Assembly (NCBI GenBank): GCA_003536295.1
Contig: DPZQ01000037.1
Span: 1 to 9,711, forward strand
DNA length: 9,711 nt
Direction of reading: 5' to 3'
From: Rhodobacter sp.
Lineage (GTDB): Bacteria > Pseudomonadota > Alphaproteobacteria > Rhodobacterales > Rhodobacteraceae
The position numbers were made by a program, and so were the translations under genes. Each line of letters starts with the position of its first letter. The stretch's first letter is position 1. The notes under the pieces were generated by a model. It was not told the origin of the DNA. It did not search any database and worked only from the letters and a program-made list of their open reading frames with translations. Positions 1 through 6,560 of the stretch are shown here, in pieces.

Positions 1-145
1 GAATTCAGCGGCGGCGTTGGTCGTGGCTGGCGTGACCTTATCCCTAAGCGAAGGGGTCGAGCGCGCACGCGCCTCAATCGACTCAGGCGCAGCCCAAGAC
101 AAGCTGTCCAAAGTCGCCGCCCTGTCCCATAGCTTAGACGCCTAA
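1..145 (+). CDS. trpD: Anthranilate phosphoribosyltransferase, C-terminal fragment
   Basis: This is the last 47 codons of a gene that begins left of the window, reading in frame from base 2 to a TAA at 143-145. The peptide starts NSAAALVVAG and continues with EGVERARASIDSGAA before a short variable tail. This matches the C-terminal helices of TrpD, where an N-S/A-A-x-A-L segment and an I-x-S-G-x-A segment are typical. TrpD joins anthranilate to phosphoribosyl pyrophosphate in the second dedicated step of tryptophan synthesis. The catalytic part lies outside the window. trpC follows after 17 bp, which supports the call because trpD-trpC is a common alphaproteobacterial pair, probably in one transcript. 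The call rests on a short C-terminus plus context. Confidence 0.88.
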   Translation, partial: NSAAALVVAGVTLSLSEGVERARASIDSGAAQDKLSKVAALSHSLDA

Positions 146-162
146 GGCCCCAAAGGACCAAG

Positions 163-972
163 ATGACCACTATTTTAGAACGCATTAAAATCTACAAACA
201 TCAAGAAGTTTCCCAGCGCAAATCCATAACCTCTTTGGCCACATTAGACGCACGGGCCAAGGCTGCCCCAAAGCCGCGCGGCTTTGCCTCTGCGCTGCAA
301 GCGGCAGCAAAAACAGGCTATGGGCTGATCGCCGAAATTAAAAAAGCCAGCCCCTCAAAGGGATTGATCCGTGCGGATTTTGATCCGCCCTTACTTGCAA
401 AAGCATATGAATTGGGCGGGGCCACCTGCCTGTCGGTTTTAACCGACGCCCCCTCATTCCAAGGGGATGACAGCTATTTAACCTCCGCACATCGGGCCAC
501 GACCCTACCTTGTTTGCGTAAAGATTTCCTTTTTGACCCCTATCAAGTAGTTGAAGCGCGCGCCCTTCATGCCGATTGCATATTAATCATTATGGCCTTT
601 GTGTCCGACGCCCAAGCCCAAGAGTTGGAAGCCGCAGCCTTTGAGTTGGGTATGGATGTGCTGATCGAAGTGCATGACGCAGATGAGTTAGCACGCGCCT
701 TGCACCTGAAATCCGTGCTTTTGGGCGTGAACAATCGCAATCTCAACAGCTTTGATGTCAGCCTAGAGACCACAAAAGAGCTGGCCCATTTGACCCCCAA
801 AGACCGGCTTTTGGTAGCTGAAAGCGGGCTTCACAGCCCACAAGATTTGGCCGATCTGGCCCCTTACGGCGCGCGCTGCTTTTTGATCGGAGAAAGCCTG
901 ATGCGCCAAGTAGATGTAACACAGGCGACAAGGGCTATTTTGGCCAACCCTCTTGCTAACAAAGGTGAATAG
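163..972 (+). CDS. trpC: Indole-3-glycerol phosphate synthase
   Basis: A 269-residue TIM-barrel enzyme that closes 1-(2-carboxyphenylamino)-1-deoxyribulose 5-phosphate to indole-3-glycerol phosphate with loss of CO2 and water, in the cytoplasmic tryptophan pathway. The family motifs are all present: E58-I-K60-K-A-S-P-S-K66, the L-R-K120-D-F strand, L-I-E169-V-H, G-V-N190-N-R-N-L, A-E220-S221-G and the phosphate-binding L-I-G-E-S near residue 243. These cover the expected catalytic Glu and Lys residues. Length is normal for a stand-alone TrpC; there is no fused TrpF domain. The ATG at 163 has a good AAAGGA ribosome binding site at 152-157. The stop codon at 970-972 directly abuts the moaC ATG, so it is probably co-translated with moaC and co-transcribed from the upstream trp promoter. 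Confidence 0.97.
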   Translation: MTTILERIKIYKHQEVSQRKSITSLATLDARAKAAPKPRGFASALQAAAKTGYGLIAEIKKASPSKGLIRADFDPPLLAKAYELGGATCLSVLTDAPSFQGDDSYLTSAHRATTLPCLRKDFLFDPYQVVEARALHADCILIIMAFVSDAQAQELEAAAFELGMDVLIEVHDADELARALHLKSVLLGVNNRNLNSFDVSLETTKELAHLTPKDRLLVAESGLHSPQDLADLAPYGARCFLIGESLMRQVDVTQATRAILANPLANKGE

Positions 973-1449
973 ATGCCCCTTTCCCATTTCGACAGAGACG
1001 GTCAGGCCCATATGGTTGATGTGTCTGAAAAAAACGCAACCCACCGGATAGCTACCGCAACAGGCAAGGTCTTAATGACGCGCGCTACCTTAGATCTGAT
1101 TATGTCAGGTCACGCCAAAAAGGGCGATGTCTTGGGCGTAGCCCGTTTGGCTGGCATTATGGCGGCCAAAAAAACCGCAGATCTTATTCCTTTGTGCCAC
1201 CCGTTGATGCTGACAAAAGTGTCCTTGACCCTAACCCCCGATCCCACGCTGTGTGGCGTGCTTCTTGAGGCGACGGTGAAAACCTCAGGGCAAACGGGCG
1301 TCGAGATGGAGGCCCTGACCGCCGTGTCTGTGGCCTGTCTGACTATCTATGATATGGTCAAAGCGGTCGAGCGGGAGATGCAGATCACCGACATTCGCCT
1401 CATCTTAAAAGATGGTGGAAAATCAGGTCTTTATGAGGCAACGCTGTGA
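973..1449 (+). CDS. moaC: Cyclic pyranopterin monophosphate synthase MoaC
   Basis: A 158-residue protein that, with the radical-SAM enzyme MoaA (not in this window), turns GTP into cyclic pyranopterin monophosphate, the first intermediate of molybdenum cofactor. MoaC performs the rearrangement of 3',8-cyclo-7,8-dihydro-GTP. Visible family motifs are V-D-V-S-x-K near residue 15, the K-K-T-A-D-L-I-P-L-C-H76-P-L block at 66-78, G-V-E111-M-E113-A-L, and Y-D127-M-V-K130-A. These contain the His, Glu, Asp and Lys residues essential in characterised MoaC proteins. The C-terminal G-G-K-S-G pattern at 148-152 is also typical. The ATG follows the trpC stop with no gap and uses an AAAGGTG ribosome binding site inside the end of trpC. 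The stop overlaps the moeA start by 4 bp. Confidence 0.97.
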   Translation: MPLSHFDRDGQAHMVDVSEKNATHRIATATGKVLMTRATLDLIMSGHAKKGDVLGVARLAGIMAAKKTADLIPLCHPLMLTKVSLTLTPDPTLCGVLLEATVKTSGQTGVEMEALTAVSVACLTIYDMVKAVEREMQITDIRLILKDGGKSGLYEATL

Positions 1450-2627
1450 TCTCAGTTGAAGAAGCGACTCGCCGTGTTTTAGCACTGGCCACCCCAATGC
1501 CCCCCGAAGTGCGCGAGCTTAAAGACGCGCTTGGCCGCCATATGCTGGCCCCAGCCCATGCCGACCTGTCACAACCGCCGTTTGACGCATCAAGCATGGA
1601 TGGGTATGCGCTTGGGTCAATGGCTACGGTGGGTGCGCGCTATGATCTACGCGTCGGTGAGGCCAGCGCAGGCCACCGTTTTGACGGCACCCTGTCCCCC
1701 CATGAGGCGGTGCGGATTTTTACAGGCGCGCCCGTACCAAATGGCGTGGCGCGCGTAGTGTTGCAAGAAGATGTCACACTTCAAGACGGACAGATCCTGA
1801 TCGGCGACACATTAGACCTAGGGCCACATATTCGCCCCTGCGGTCAAGATTTTGTCAAGGGTCAAAGCTTTGCGCCCAAATGGCTTTCGGCCAACGATCT
1901 GGCCCTTTTGGCGGCGATGAATGTGCCCAAAATCACCCTAGCACAACGCCCAAAAGTGGCCATCATCGCCACAGGAGATGAGCTGGTGATGCCCGGCGAG
2001 CGGCCCAACAGCGACCAGATCATTGCCTCAAATATTTTTGCACTAAAGGCCTTGGTCGAAGCGGCGGGCGCCACCGCGCGCATCTTGCCCATTGCGCGCG
2101 ACACTGCGGCTGATTTGCAAGCCGTGTTAGAGCTTGCGCTAACGGCCGATGTGATTGTAACAATCGGTGGAGCATCGGTTGGCGATCATGATTTGGTAAA
2201 AACCGTTGCCGAAGAGATGGGGCTTGATAGGGCCTTTTATAAAATTGCAATGCGGCCAGGGAAACCCTTAATGGCTGGGCGCATTCAAGGGCGCACGCTT
2301 TTGGGGCTTCCAGGGAACCCTGTTTCGGCTATTGTGTGCGCGCATTTGTTCTTGGTGCCGCTTTTGCGCGCTATGCAAGGCGATCAATCCCCAACCCCAA
2401 AGCCGAAATTTGCGCTTTTGGCCCATGAGCAACCCAAAAACGGCCCACGCGCCCATTACATGCGCGCCACTATCACACATGAGGGGGCAACAGCCATTGC
2501 ACATATCGCCGCGGATCAAGACTCGGCCCTTTTATCGGTGCTGACGGGGGCGAACGCCTTGGTTATTGCCCCGTCGAATTGCCCTGCCCTCCCCGCCAAT
2601 AGCCTTGTGCCTTATCTGAGCCTATAA
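1446..2627 (+). CDS. moeA: Molybdopterin molybdenumtransferase MoeA
   Basis: A 393-residue enzyme for the last step of molybdenum cofactor synthesis: inserting molybdate into adenylylated molybdopterin. Family landmarks in order are P-P-F-D-A-S-S-M-D52-G-Y-A, the F-T94-G-A-P-V-P-x-G strand, A-T-G-D-E179-L in the MogA/MoeA-like central domain, G-G-A-S-V-G-D247-H-D, the R-P-G-K-P motif at 270-274 and G-L-P-G-N-P-V-S at 287-294. A beta-barrel C-terminal domain follows to residue 393. Length is close to the usual value of about 400. The start is GTG at 1446 within GTGA, overlapping the moaC stop; this gives the expected N-terminus and strongly suggests translational coupling. No fusion to MogA or MobB is seen. 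It is probably the last gene of the trp-moa operon, since lexA has its own control region. Confidence 0.96.
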   Translation: MISVEEATRRVLALATPMPPEVRELKDALGRHMLAPAHADLSQPPFDASSMDGYALGSMATVGARYDLRVGEASAGHRFDGTLSPHEAVRIFTGAPVPNGVARVVLQEDVTLQDGQILIGDTLDLGPHIRPCGQDFVKGQSFAPKWLSANDLALLAAMNVPKITLAQRPKVAIIATGDELVMPGERPNSDQIIASNIFALKALVEAAGATARILPIARDTAADLQAVLELALTADVIVTIGGASVGDHDLVKTVAEEMGLDRAFYKIAMRPGKPLMAGRIQGRTLLGLPGNPVSAIVCAHLFLVPLLRAMQGDQSPTPKPKFALLAHEQPKNGPRAHYMRATITHEGATAIAHIAADQDSALLSVLTGANALVIAPSNCPALPANSLVPYLSL

Positions 2628-2633
2628 AAACAC

Positions 2634-2639
2634 TTGACA
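2634..2639 (+). promoter_or_regulatory. Probable -35 element of the lexA promoter
   Basis: A perfect TTGACA hexamer starts 7 bp after the moeA stop. At 16-19 bp downstream the sequence has no clean -10 box; the best fit is GAACAT at 2659-2664, 19 bp away and embedded in the SOS half-sites. A better-looking TACAAT at 2677-2682 is too close to the lexA ribosome binding site (TAAGGG, 2684-2689) to be a normal -10 for that start. The -35 is convincing by sequence, while the exact -10 and start point are inferred. Confidence 0.55.
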
Positions 2640-2647
2640 CAAATCAG

Positions 2648-2673
2648 GAACGCTGAAAGAACATGTAGTGAAC
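2648..2673 (+). promoter_or_regulatory. SOS/LexA operator with three GAAC half-sites
   Basis: GAAC occurs at 2648-2651, 2659-2662 and 2670-2673, separated by 7-bp spacers GCTGAAA and ATGTAGT. Two adjacent half-sites make GAAC-N7-GAAC, the reverse complement of GTTC-N7-GTTC, which is the established LexA box of Rhodobacter, Rhizobium and other alphaproteobacteria. It lies between the TTGACA and the lexA start, where bound LexA would block RNA polymerase, so it is very likely the autoregulatory operator. The unusual point is the third half-site in exact register, which creates two overlapping boxes. Confidence 0.9.
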
Positions 2674-2696
2674 AAATACAATCTAAGGGTCGGTAA

Positions 2697-3395
2697 ATGT
2701 TAACACGCAAGCAAATCGAATTGTTAGACTTCATTAAGCAACGGATTGATGCCGACGGTGTTCCGCCCTCGTTTGATGAAATGAAAGAAGCGCTTGATCT
2801 GCGGTCAAAATCGGGCATTCATCGCCTTATCACCGCCTTGGAAGAGCGTGGATTTATACGCCGTTTGGCCCACCGCGCGCGCGCACTTGAAATTGTGAAA
2901 CTTCCAGAAGCTATGGAACGGCCTGGGTTTGTGCCCAAAATAATTAGTGGCAATAGAACAGAAGCTTACCGCGCAGCCCCAACGGTGCAGGCCAATGATG
3001 GGGCCATTCATGTGATTGAATTGCCGGTGATGGGTCGTATTGCCGCGGGGACCCCGATCGAAGCAATTGCCGAAATTTCGCATCATGTTGCCGTGCCTGG
3101 ATCGATGTTGTCGGGACAGGAGCAGCATTACGCGCTTGAGGTTAAGGGCGACTCGATGATCGAAGCGGGCATTAATGACGGGGATATTGTAATTATCCGA
3201 GAACAGAATGTCGCAACCAATGGTGATATTGTAGTGGCATTGGTTGAAGACAGCGAAGCCACCCTTAAGCGTTTTTATCGACGCGGTGAAATGATCGCAC
3301 TTGAAGCGGCCAATCCAGCCTATCAAACACGATTATTGCCTGACACAAAGGTGAAAGTCCAAGGGCGGTTGGTCGGTTTAATCCGCAGCTATTAA
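2697..3395 (+). CDS. lexA: SOS-response transcriptional repressor LexA
   Basis: A 232-residue repressor of DNA-damage genes. The N-terminal winged-helix domain (about 1-70) begins M-L-T-R-K-Q, as in LexA proteins generally, and includes P-P-S-F-D-E-M and a recognition-helix region S-K-S-G-I-H-R-L at 37-44. The C-terminal S24 peptidase domain carries the self-cleavage bond A117-G118 in G-R-I-A-A-G, the catalytic serine in G-D-S153-M and the catalytic lysine K191 in A-T-L-K-R. RecA on single-stranded DNA triggers cleavage. Length is typical of alphaproteobacterial LexA, which has a longer linker than the E. coli protein. The ATG at 2697 has TAAGGG 7 bp upstream and the SOS operator at 2648-2673. 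The HTH, the cleavage site and the catalytic pair all appear intact. Confidence 0.97.
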   Translation: MLTRKQIELLDFIKQRIDADGVPPSFDEMKEALDLRSKSGIHRLITALEERGFIRRLAHRARALEIVKLPEAMERPGFVPKIISGNRTEAYRAAPTVQANDGAIHVIELPVMGRIAAGTPIEAIAEISHHVAVPGSMLSGQEQHYALEVKGDSMIEAGINDGDIVIIREQNVATNGDIVVALVEDSEATLKRFYRRGEMIALEAANPAYQTRLLPDTKVKVQGRLVGLIRSY

Positions 3396-3554
3396 GCTTT
3401 TTGCAAAACCATTTCTTACCAGTTGAGGCGTTTTCTAGCGTGCTAAAAGACCAGCTTGGGGCTTGCTTTCCTCACAATAGCATAACTGCAGGCGGGGAAA
3501 TTTTGTTTTTGCGCGCGATATTTTTAGGTTGGCAAGTACACAGTTAAAAACACA

Positions 3555-3589
3555 CCGCAGTTACCATAAAATCAAATTACAATCTGCGG
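3555..3589. repeat. Inverted repeat CCGCAG / CTGCGG
   Basis: Arms CCGCAG (3555-3560) and CTGCGG (3584-3589) are perfect over 6 bp with a 23-bp centre. Read on the minus strand, the second arm is followed by TGTGTTTTT, which would suit a weak terminator for minus-strand transcription, though no minus-strand gene ends here. The long loop makes it a poor hairpin, and chance is a fair explanation. Confidence 0.3.
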
Positions 3590-3596
3590 GAAAAGC

Positions 3597-3615
3597 GCAA
3601 CCACCCTACGGTTGC
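3597..3615. repeat. Short hairpin GCAACC / GGTTGC
   Basis: A perfect 6-bp stem, GCAACC (3597-3602) with GGTTGC (3610-3615), around a 7-nt loop ACCCTAC. On the plus strand it is followed by CCTTTC, too poor in T for a good rho-independent terminator; on the minus strand by GCTTTTCCC. It could be a weak terminator closing lexA transcription, or chance. Confidence 0.35.
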
Positions 3616-3645
3616 CCTTTCACCACCTTGTTTTAAACCCCTCAG

Positions 3646-3674
3646 TTGACTACAGATAGGCTTGAATATTTGAA
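3646..3674 (+). promoter_or_regulatory. Possible gltX promoter
   Basis: TTGACT (3646-3651) matches five of six bases of a -35 box, and TTTGAA (3669-3674) lies 17 bp downstream as a poor -10. Transcription would begin about 45 bp before the proposed gltX ATG. gltX needs a promoter in this gap, as lexA is separately regulated, but the -10 is weak and the call is tentative. Confidence 0.35.
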
Positions 3675-3711
3675 ACACGGTTTTGAGATTTTTAACGAAA
3701 CCTTACCCATC

Positions 3712-3718
3712 AAAAAGG
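3712..3718 (+). promoter_or_regulatory. Ribosome binding site fixing the gltX start
   Basis: AAAAAGG lies 6 bp before the ATG at 3725. The frame stays open upstream to a TTG at 3683, but that TTG has no purine-rich sequence in front and would add 14 residues not needed for the synthetase fold. The ATG is therefore preferred. Confidence 0.75.
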
Positions 3719-3724
3719 TCTGCT

Positions 3725-5167
3725 ATGCCTAACCAAAATCCCATCGCCTCAAATGCTGTTCAGCGACCTATTATAACTCGTTTTGCTCCCTCACCTACGG
3801 GTTATTTGCATATCGGCGGAGCGCGGACAGCATTGTTCAACTGGCTTTTAGCTCGGGGCGCAGGTGGTAAATTTTTACTAAGGATCGAAGATACCGACCG
3901 AGAAAGATCCACCCCTGAGGCAACTCAAGCGATTTTGCGTGGCCTCACTTGGCTGGGGCTAGATTGGGACGGCGAGGCGATAAGTCAATTTGACCGCAAA
4001 GAACGCCACGCAGAGGTTGCATATGAAATGCTTGCGCGTGGGGCTGCCTATAAATGTTTTTGTACCCAAGATGAGATTGAGGCCTTTCGTACCCAAGCTA
4101 AAGAGCGCGGTGAAAACACCCTATTCCAAAGCCCTTGGCGCGATGCCAACTCGGCCACTCACCCCGACACTACTTATGTGATCCGGATGCGCGCGCCACG
4201 CGAAGGCCAGATGATAGTGCAAGACGCAGTGCAAGGCGATGTTCGTTTTGGCAATAATCAGCTAGATGATATGATTTGTTTACGTTCTGATGGGACACCT
4301 ACCTATATGTTGGCCGTTGTGGTCGACGATCACGACATGGGCGTCAGCCATGTGATCCGAGGGGATGACCATTTGAACAATGCTGCGCGTCAAAACATGA
4401 TCTATCAGGCTATGGGTTGGGATATTCCCATTTGGGCCCATATTCCACTGATCCACGGGCCAGATGGCAAAAAACTGTCCAAGCGCCACGGAGCTGTTGG
4501 TGTGGAAGAATATCAAACCATGGGCTATCCCGCCGCGGGCATGCGTAACTATCTGGCTCGTTTGGGTTGGTCGCACGGAAATGATGAATTTTTTTCCAGC
4601 GCCCAGGCAAAAGAATGGTTCGGCCTGGACGGGATAGGGCGCAGTGCTGCGAGGCTTGATTTTAAAAAGTTGGAAAACATCTGCGGTCAGCATATCTCAG
4701 CTAGCGAAGATGCTGCACTGTTGCATGAGTTTGAAACGTTTCTAAAGGTGTTGGGCCATGAAGCATTGACCGATTTGCAAAGAACCCGCCTTTCTGAAGG
4801 CATGTACTGCTTAAAAGACCGAGCGAAGACACTCATAGAACTTGCCGATAAAGCACAGTTTATTATGGTATCACGTCCCATTTTTCCCGATGAGACATCC
4901 GCCGCAAGCCTGAGTTCGGTATTCATTGGTATACTGAGAGAATTGACGCCGCAGTTGCAAAATGGTAAATGGGATAAAGAAAATTTAGAACGAATCCTAA
5001 CTGCATGCGCCGAACACCATGGGATTGGCTTTGGAAAATTGGCCGCACCCTTGCGTGCAGCGCTTGCAGGGCGCTCCGTGACACCCAGTGTCTATGACAT
5101 GATGTTGGTCTTGGGCCGTGACGAAACTGTAGCTCGGCTTGCGGATGTATGTATTCCAAAACCCTAA
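3725..5167 (+). CDS. gltX: Glutamyl-tRNA synthetase
   Basis: A 480-residue class I aminoacyl-tRNA synthetase that charges tRNA-Glu. The Rossmann catalytic domain opens with R-F-A-P-S-P-T-G and the HIGH-type motif H29-I-G-G. R-I-E-D-T-D-R-E at 53-60 and the K-L-S-K-R form of KMSKS at 250-254 are also present, followed by an all-helical anticodon-binding half to residue 480. Cys111 and Cys113 (C-F-C) sit where zinc-site cysteines occur in some GluRS, but I see no second cysteine pair. Alphaproteobacteria usually make Gln-tRNA through GatCAB, so this enzyme, or a second copy elsewhere, may also mischarge tRNA-Gln; that is inference. The start is ATG 3725, based on the ribosome binding site at 3712-3718. 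gltA follows after 57 bp on the same strand. Confidence 0.95.
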   Translation: MPNQNPIASNAVQRPIITRFAPSPTGYLHIGGARTALFNWLLARGAGGKFLLRIEDTDRERSTPEATQAILRGLTWLGLDWDGEAISQFDRKERHAEVAYEMLARGAAYKCFCTQDEIEAFRTQAKERGENTLFQSPWRDANSATHPDTTYVIRMRAPREGQMIVQDAVQGDVRFGNNQLDDMICLRSDGTPTYMLAVVVDDHDMGVSHVIRGDDHLNNAARQNMIYQAMGWDIPIWAHIPLIHGPDGKKLSKRHGAVGVEEYQTMGYPAAGMRNYLARLGWSHGNDEFFSSAQAKEWFGLDGIGRSAARLDFKKLENICGQHISASEDAALLHEFETFLKVLGHEALTDLQRTRLSEGMYCLKDRAKTLIELADKAQFIMVSRPIFPDETSAASLSSVFIGILRELTPQLQNGKWDKENLERILTACAEHHGIGFGKLAAPLRAALAGRSVTPSVYDMMLVLGRDETVARLADVCIPKP

Positions 5168-5189
5168 GGAAAAACCAAAAGATCAGACC

Positions 5190-5210
5190 AATGTGACCGT
5201 TGGTTACATT
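5190..5210. repeat. 21-bp inverted repeat just upstream of gltA
   Basis: Arms AATGTGACC (5190-5198) and GGTTACATT (5202-5210) flank a 3-bp centre GTT. Eight of nine positions are complementary in DNA, and the ninth becomes a G-U pair in RNA, so the transcript could form a 9-bp stem with a 3-nt loop. The gltA ribosome binding site AAAGGA starts at 5212, one base after the dyad. It may be an operator for a dimeric regulator or an RNA structure next to the ribosome binding site. There is no T-run, so it is not a rho-independent terminator for gltX. Confidence 0.6.
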
Positions 5211-5224
5211 TAAAGGACCTCAAA

Positions 5225-6520
5225 ATGACCAATGCCGCAAAATCTGCTATGCTAAGATTTGACAATAAAGAAATCGAACTTCCAATCTATTCGCCCACAG
5301 TAGGGCCAGATGTTTTGGATATTCGTAAGCTTTACGCAGAAGGTGACGTCTTCACCTATGATCCAGGGTTCACCTCTACCGCTGCTTGTGAAAGCGCCAT
5401 TACATTTATTGATGGCGACAAGGGCGAGTTGCTGCACCGCGGCTATCCGATTGACCAATTGGCGATGGACTCTCACTATTTAGAAGTTTGCTACCTGCTG
5501 CTTTACGGTGAACTGCCTGAAAAACAACAAATGATCGACTTCGAAGCACGCGTTACCAACCACACAATGGTGCATGAGCAAATGCATTATTTCTTCCGTG
5601 GGTTTCGCCGTGATAGCCATCCAATGGCCACGATGGTGGGCGTTGTGGGTGCGATGTCGGCCTTTTATCATGACAGCACCGACATTTCCGACCCGTGGCA
5701 ACGTGAAGTTGCTGCCATTCGCCTAATCGCGAAATTACCTACAATTGCAGCGATGGCATATAAATATTCGATTGGCCAACCGTTTCAATATCCCAAAAAT
5801 GATTTGGATTATGCGTCAAATTTCTTGCAAATGTGCTTTGCTGTCCCGTGTGAGACATATGTTGTCAACCCAATTTTAGCCAAGGCAATGGACCGTATAA
5901 TGATGCTCCACGCCGACCATGAGCAAAATGCCTCAACCTCGACCGTGCGGCTTGCGGGCTCTTCTGGGGCGAACCCATTTGCTTGCATTGCTGCTGGCAT
6001 TGCGTGTCTTTGGGGCCCGGCACATGGTGGCGCAAACCAAGCCTGCTTAGAAATGTTGCGCGAAATTGGCACCGTTGACCGTATTCCTGAATATATTGCC
6101 AAAGCAAAAGATAAGGATGATCCGTTCCGATTGATGGGCTTTGGTCACAGAGTTTATAAAAACTTTGACCCACGCGCTAAAGTGATGAAAGAAAGTGCTG
6201 ATGAAGTGCTTGAATTGATGGGCGTTCACAACAACCCAACTTTGCAAGTCGCCAAAGAGCTAGAGCGGATTGCCTTATCGGATGAGTATTTCGTCTCGAA
6301 AAAACTCTATCCCAATGTCGACTTTTACTCGGGTATCATTCTTGATGCGATGGGCTTTCCCACCTCGATGTTCACGCCAATCTTTGCGCTGTCGCGCACC
6401 GTGGGCTGGATTGCGCAGTGGAAAGAGATGGTCACAGACCCAACCCAAAAAATTGGCCGCCCGCGCCAACTTTACACGGGCGAACTCAAACGCGACTATA
6501 AGTCCGTTGACGAACGCTGA
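5225..6520 (+). CDS. gltA: Citrate synthase
   Basis: A 431-residue type II (hexameric, Gram-negative type) citrate synthase that condenses oxaloacetate with acetyl-CoA at the entry to the TCA cycle. The catalytic residues are all visible: H267 in G-P-A-H-G-G-A-N, H308 in G-F-G-H-R-V-Y-K and D366 in V-D-F-Y-S-G. H232 in H-A-D-H-E-Q-N-A-S-T-S also belongs to the substrate site. The N-terminal beta-rich region (about 10-65), with Y-D-P-G-F near 45-49, is typical of the long bacterial form. Length is as expected. The ATG at 5225 has AAAGGA at 5212-5217, and an inverted repeat ends one base before that site. A strong terminator follows the stop. I could not find a separate promoter in the 57-bp gap, so it may be co-transcribed with gltX. 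Confidence 0.97.
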   Translation: MTNAAKSAMLRFDNKEIELPIYSPTVGPDVLDIRKLYAEGDVFTYDPGFTSTAACESAITFIDGDKGELLHRGYPIDQLAMDSHYLEVCYLLLYGELPEKQQMIDFEARVTNHTMVHEQMHYFFRGFRRDSHPMATMVGVVGAMSAFYHDSTDISDPWQREVAAIRLIAKLPTIAAMAYKYSIGQPFQYPKNDLDYASNFLQMCFAVPCETYVVNPILAKAMDRIMMLHADHEQNASTSTVRLAGSSGANPFACIAAGIACLWGPAHGGANQACLEMLREIGTVDRIPEYIAKAKDKDDPFRLMGFGHRVYKNFDPRAKVMKESADEVLELMGVHNNPTLQVAKELERIALSDEYFVSKKLYPNVDFYSGIILDAMGFPTSMFTPIFALSRTVGWIAQWKEMVTDPTQKIGRPRQLYTGELKRDYKSVDER

Positions 6521-6528
6521 AATAATTA

Positions 6529-6558
6529 GGAGGGGTTCACACCCCTCCCTTTTGTTTT
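6529..6558 (+). terminator. Rho-independent terminator of gltA
   Basis: A perfect 8-bp GC-rich stem, GGAGGGGT (6529-6536) with ACCCCTCC (6541-6548), closes a TCAC loop and is followed by C, TTTT, G, TTTT. It starts 8 bp after the gltA stop. The decarboxylase gene converging from the right stops at 6561, so the hairpin may also serve its transcript; on that strand it is followed by TAATTATTTC, a weaker T-run. Confidence 0.92.
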
Positions 6559-6560
6559 GC

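Larger units (their letters stand above)
3396..3724. other. Intergenic region between lexA and gltX with no recognised gene
   Basis: About 330 bp that looks more AT-rich than its surroundings by eye. Reading both strands I find only short open frames without family resemblance or a convincing ribosome binding site, apart from the gltX start itself. It holds a 10-bp palindrome TTTTGCAAAA (3399-3408), a CCGCAG/CTGCGG inverted repeat (3555-3589), a GCAACC/GGTTGC hairpin (3597-3615) and a possible gltX promoter (3646-3674). I see no clear terminator right after lexA. In many alphaproteobacteria, as I recall, comEC lies between lexA and gltX; no comEC coding sequence is present here. Confidence 0.6.

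Noticed and set aside
1..6. The window begins exactly at GAATTC, an EcoRI site.
   Set aside because: It may reflect a cloning end or chance; it lies within the trpD frame, which reads through normally, so it says nothing about biology.
2805..3326. A long minus-strand open frame (173 codons) lying wholly inside lexA.
   Set aside because: The plus-strand frame encodes an intact LexA with all catalytic residues; the antisense frame shows no recognisable domain and no ribosome binding site that I can see.
3399..3408. Palindrome TTTTGCAAAA just after the lexA stop, resembling a half-site of the TTTGCAAA-type sites bound by short-chain acyl-CoA regulators.
   Set aside because: Those sites need two copies with a short spacer; only one copy is present and it follows a gene rather than preceding one. 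It has no loop, so it is not a terminator.
3692..3706. TTAA-N7-TTAC, close to the CtrA site TTAA-N7-TTAA, in front of gltX.
   Set aside because: It matches only seven of eight fixed bases in an AT-rich gap, lies downstream of the likely promoter, and gltX is not an expected CtrA target.
5190..5210. The dyad before gltA as a rho-independent terminator of gltX.
   Set aside because: The second arm is followed by TAAAGGACC, with no T-run, and it sits against the gltA ribosome binding site.
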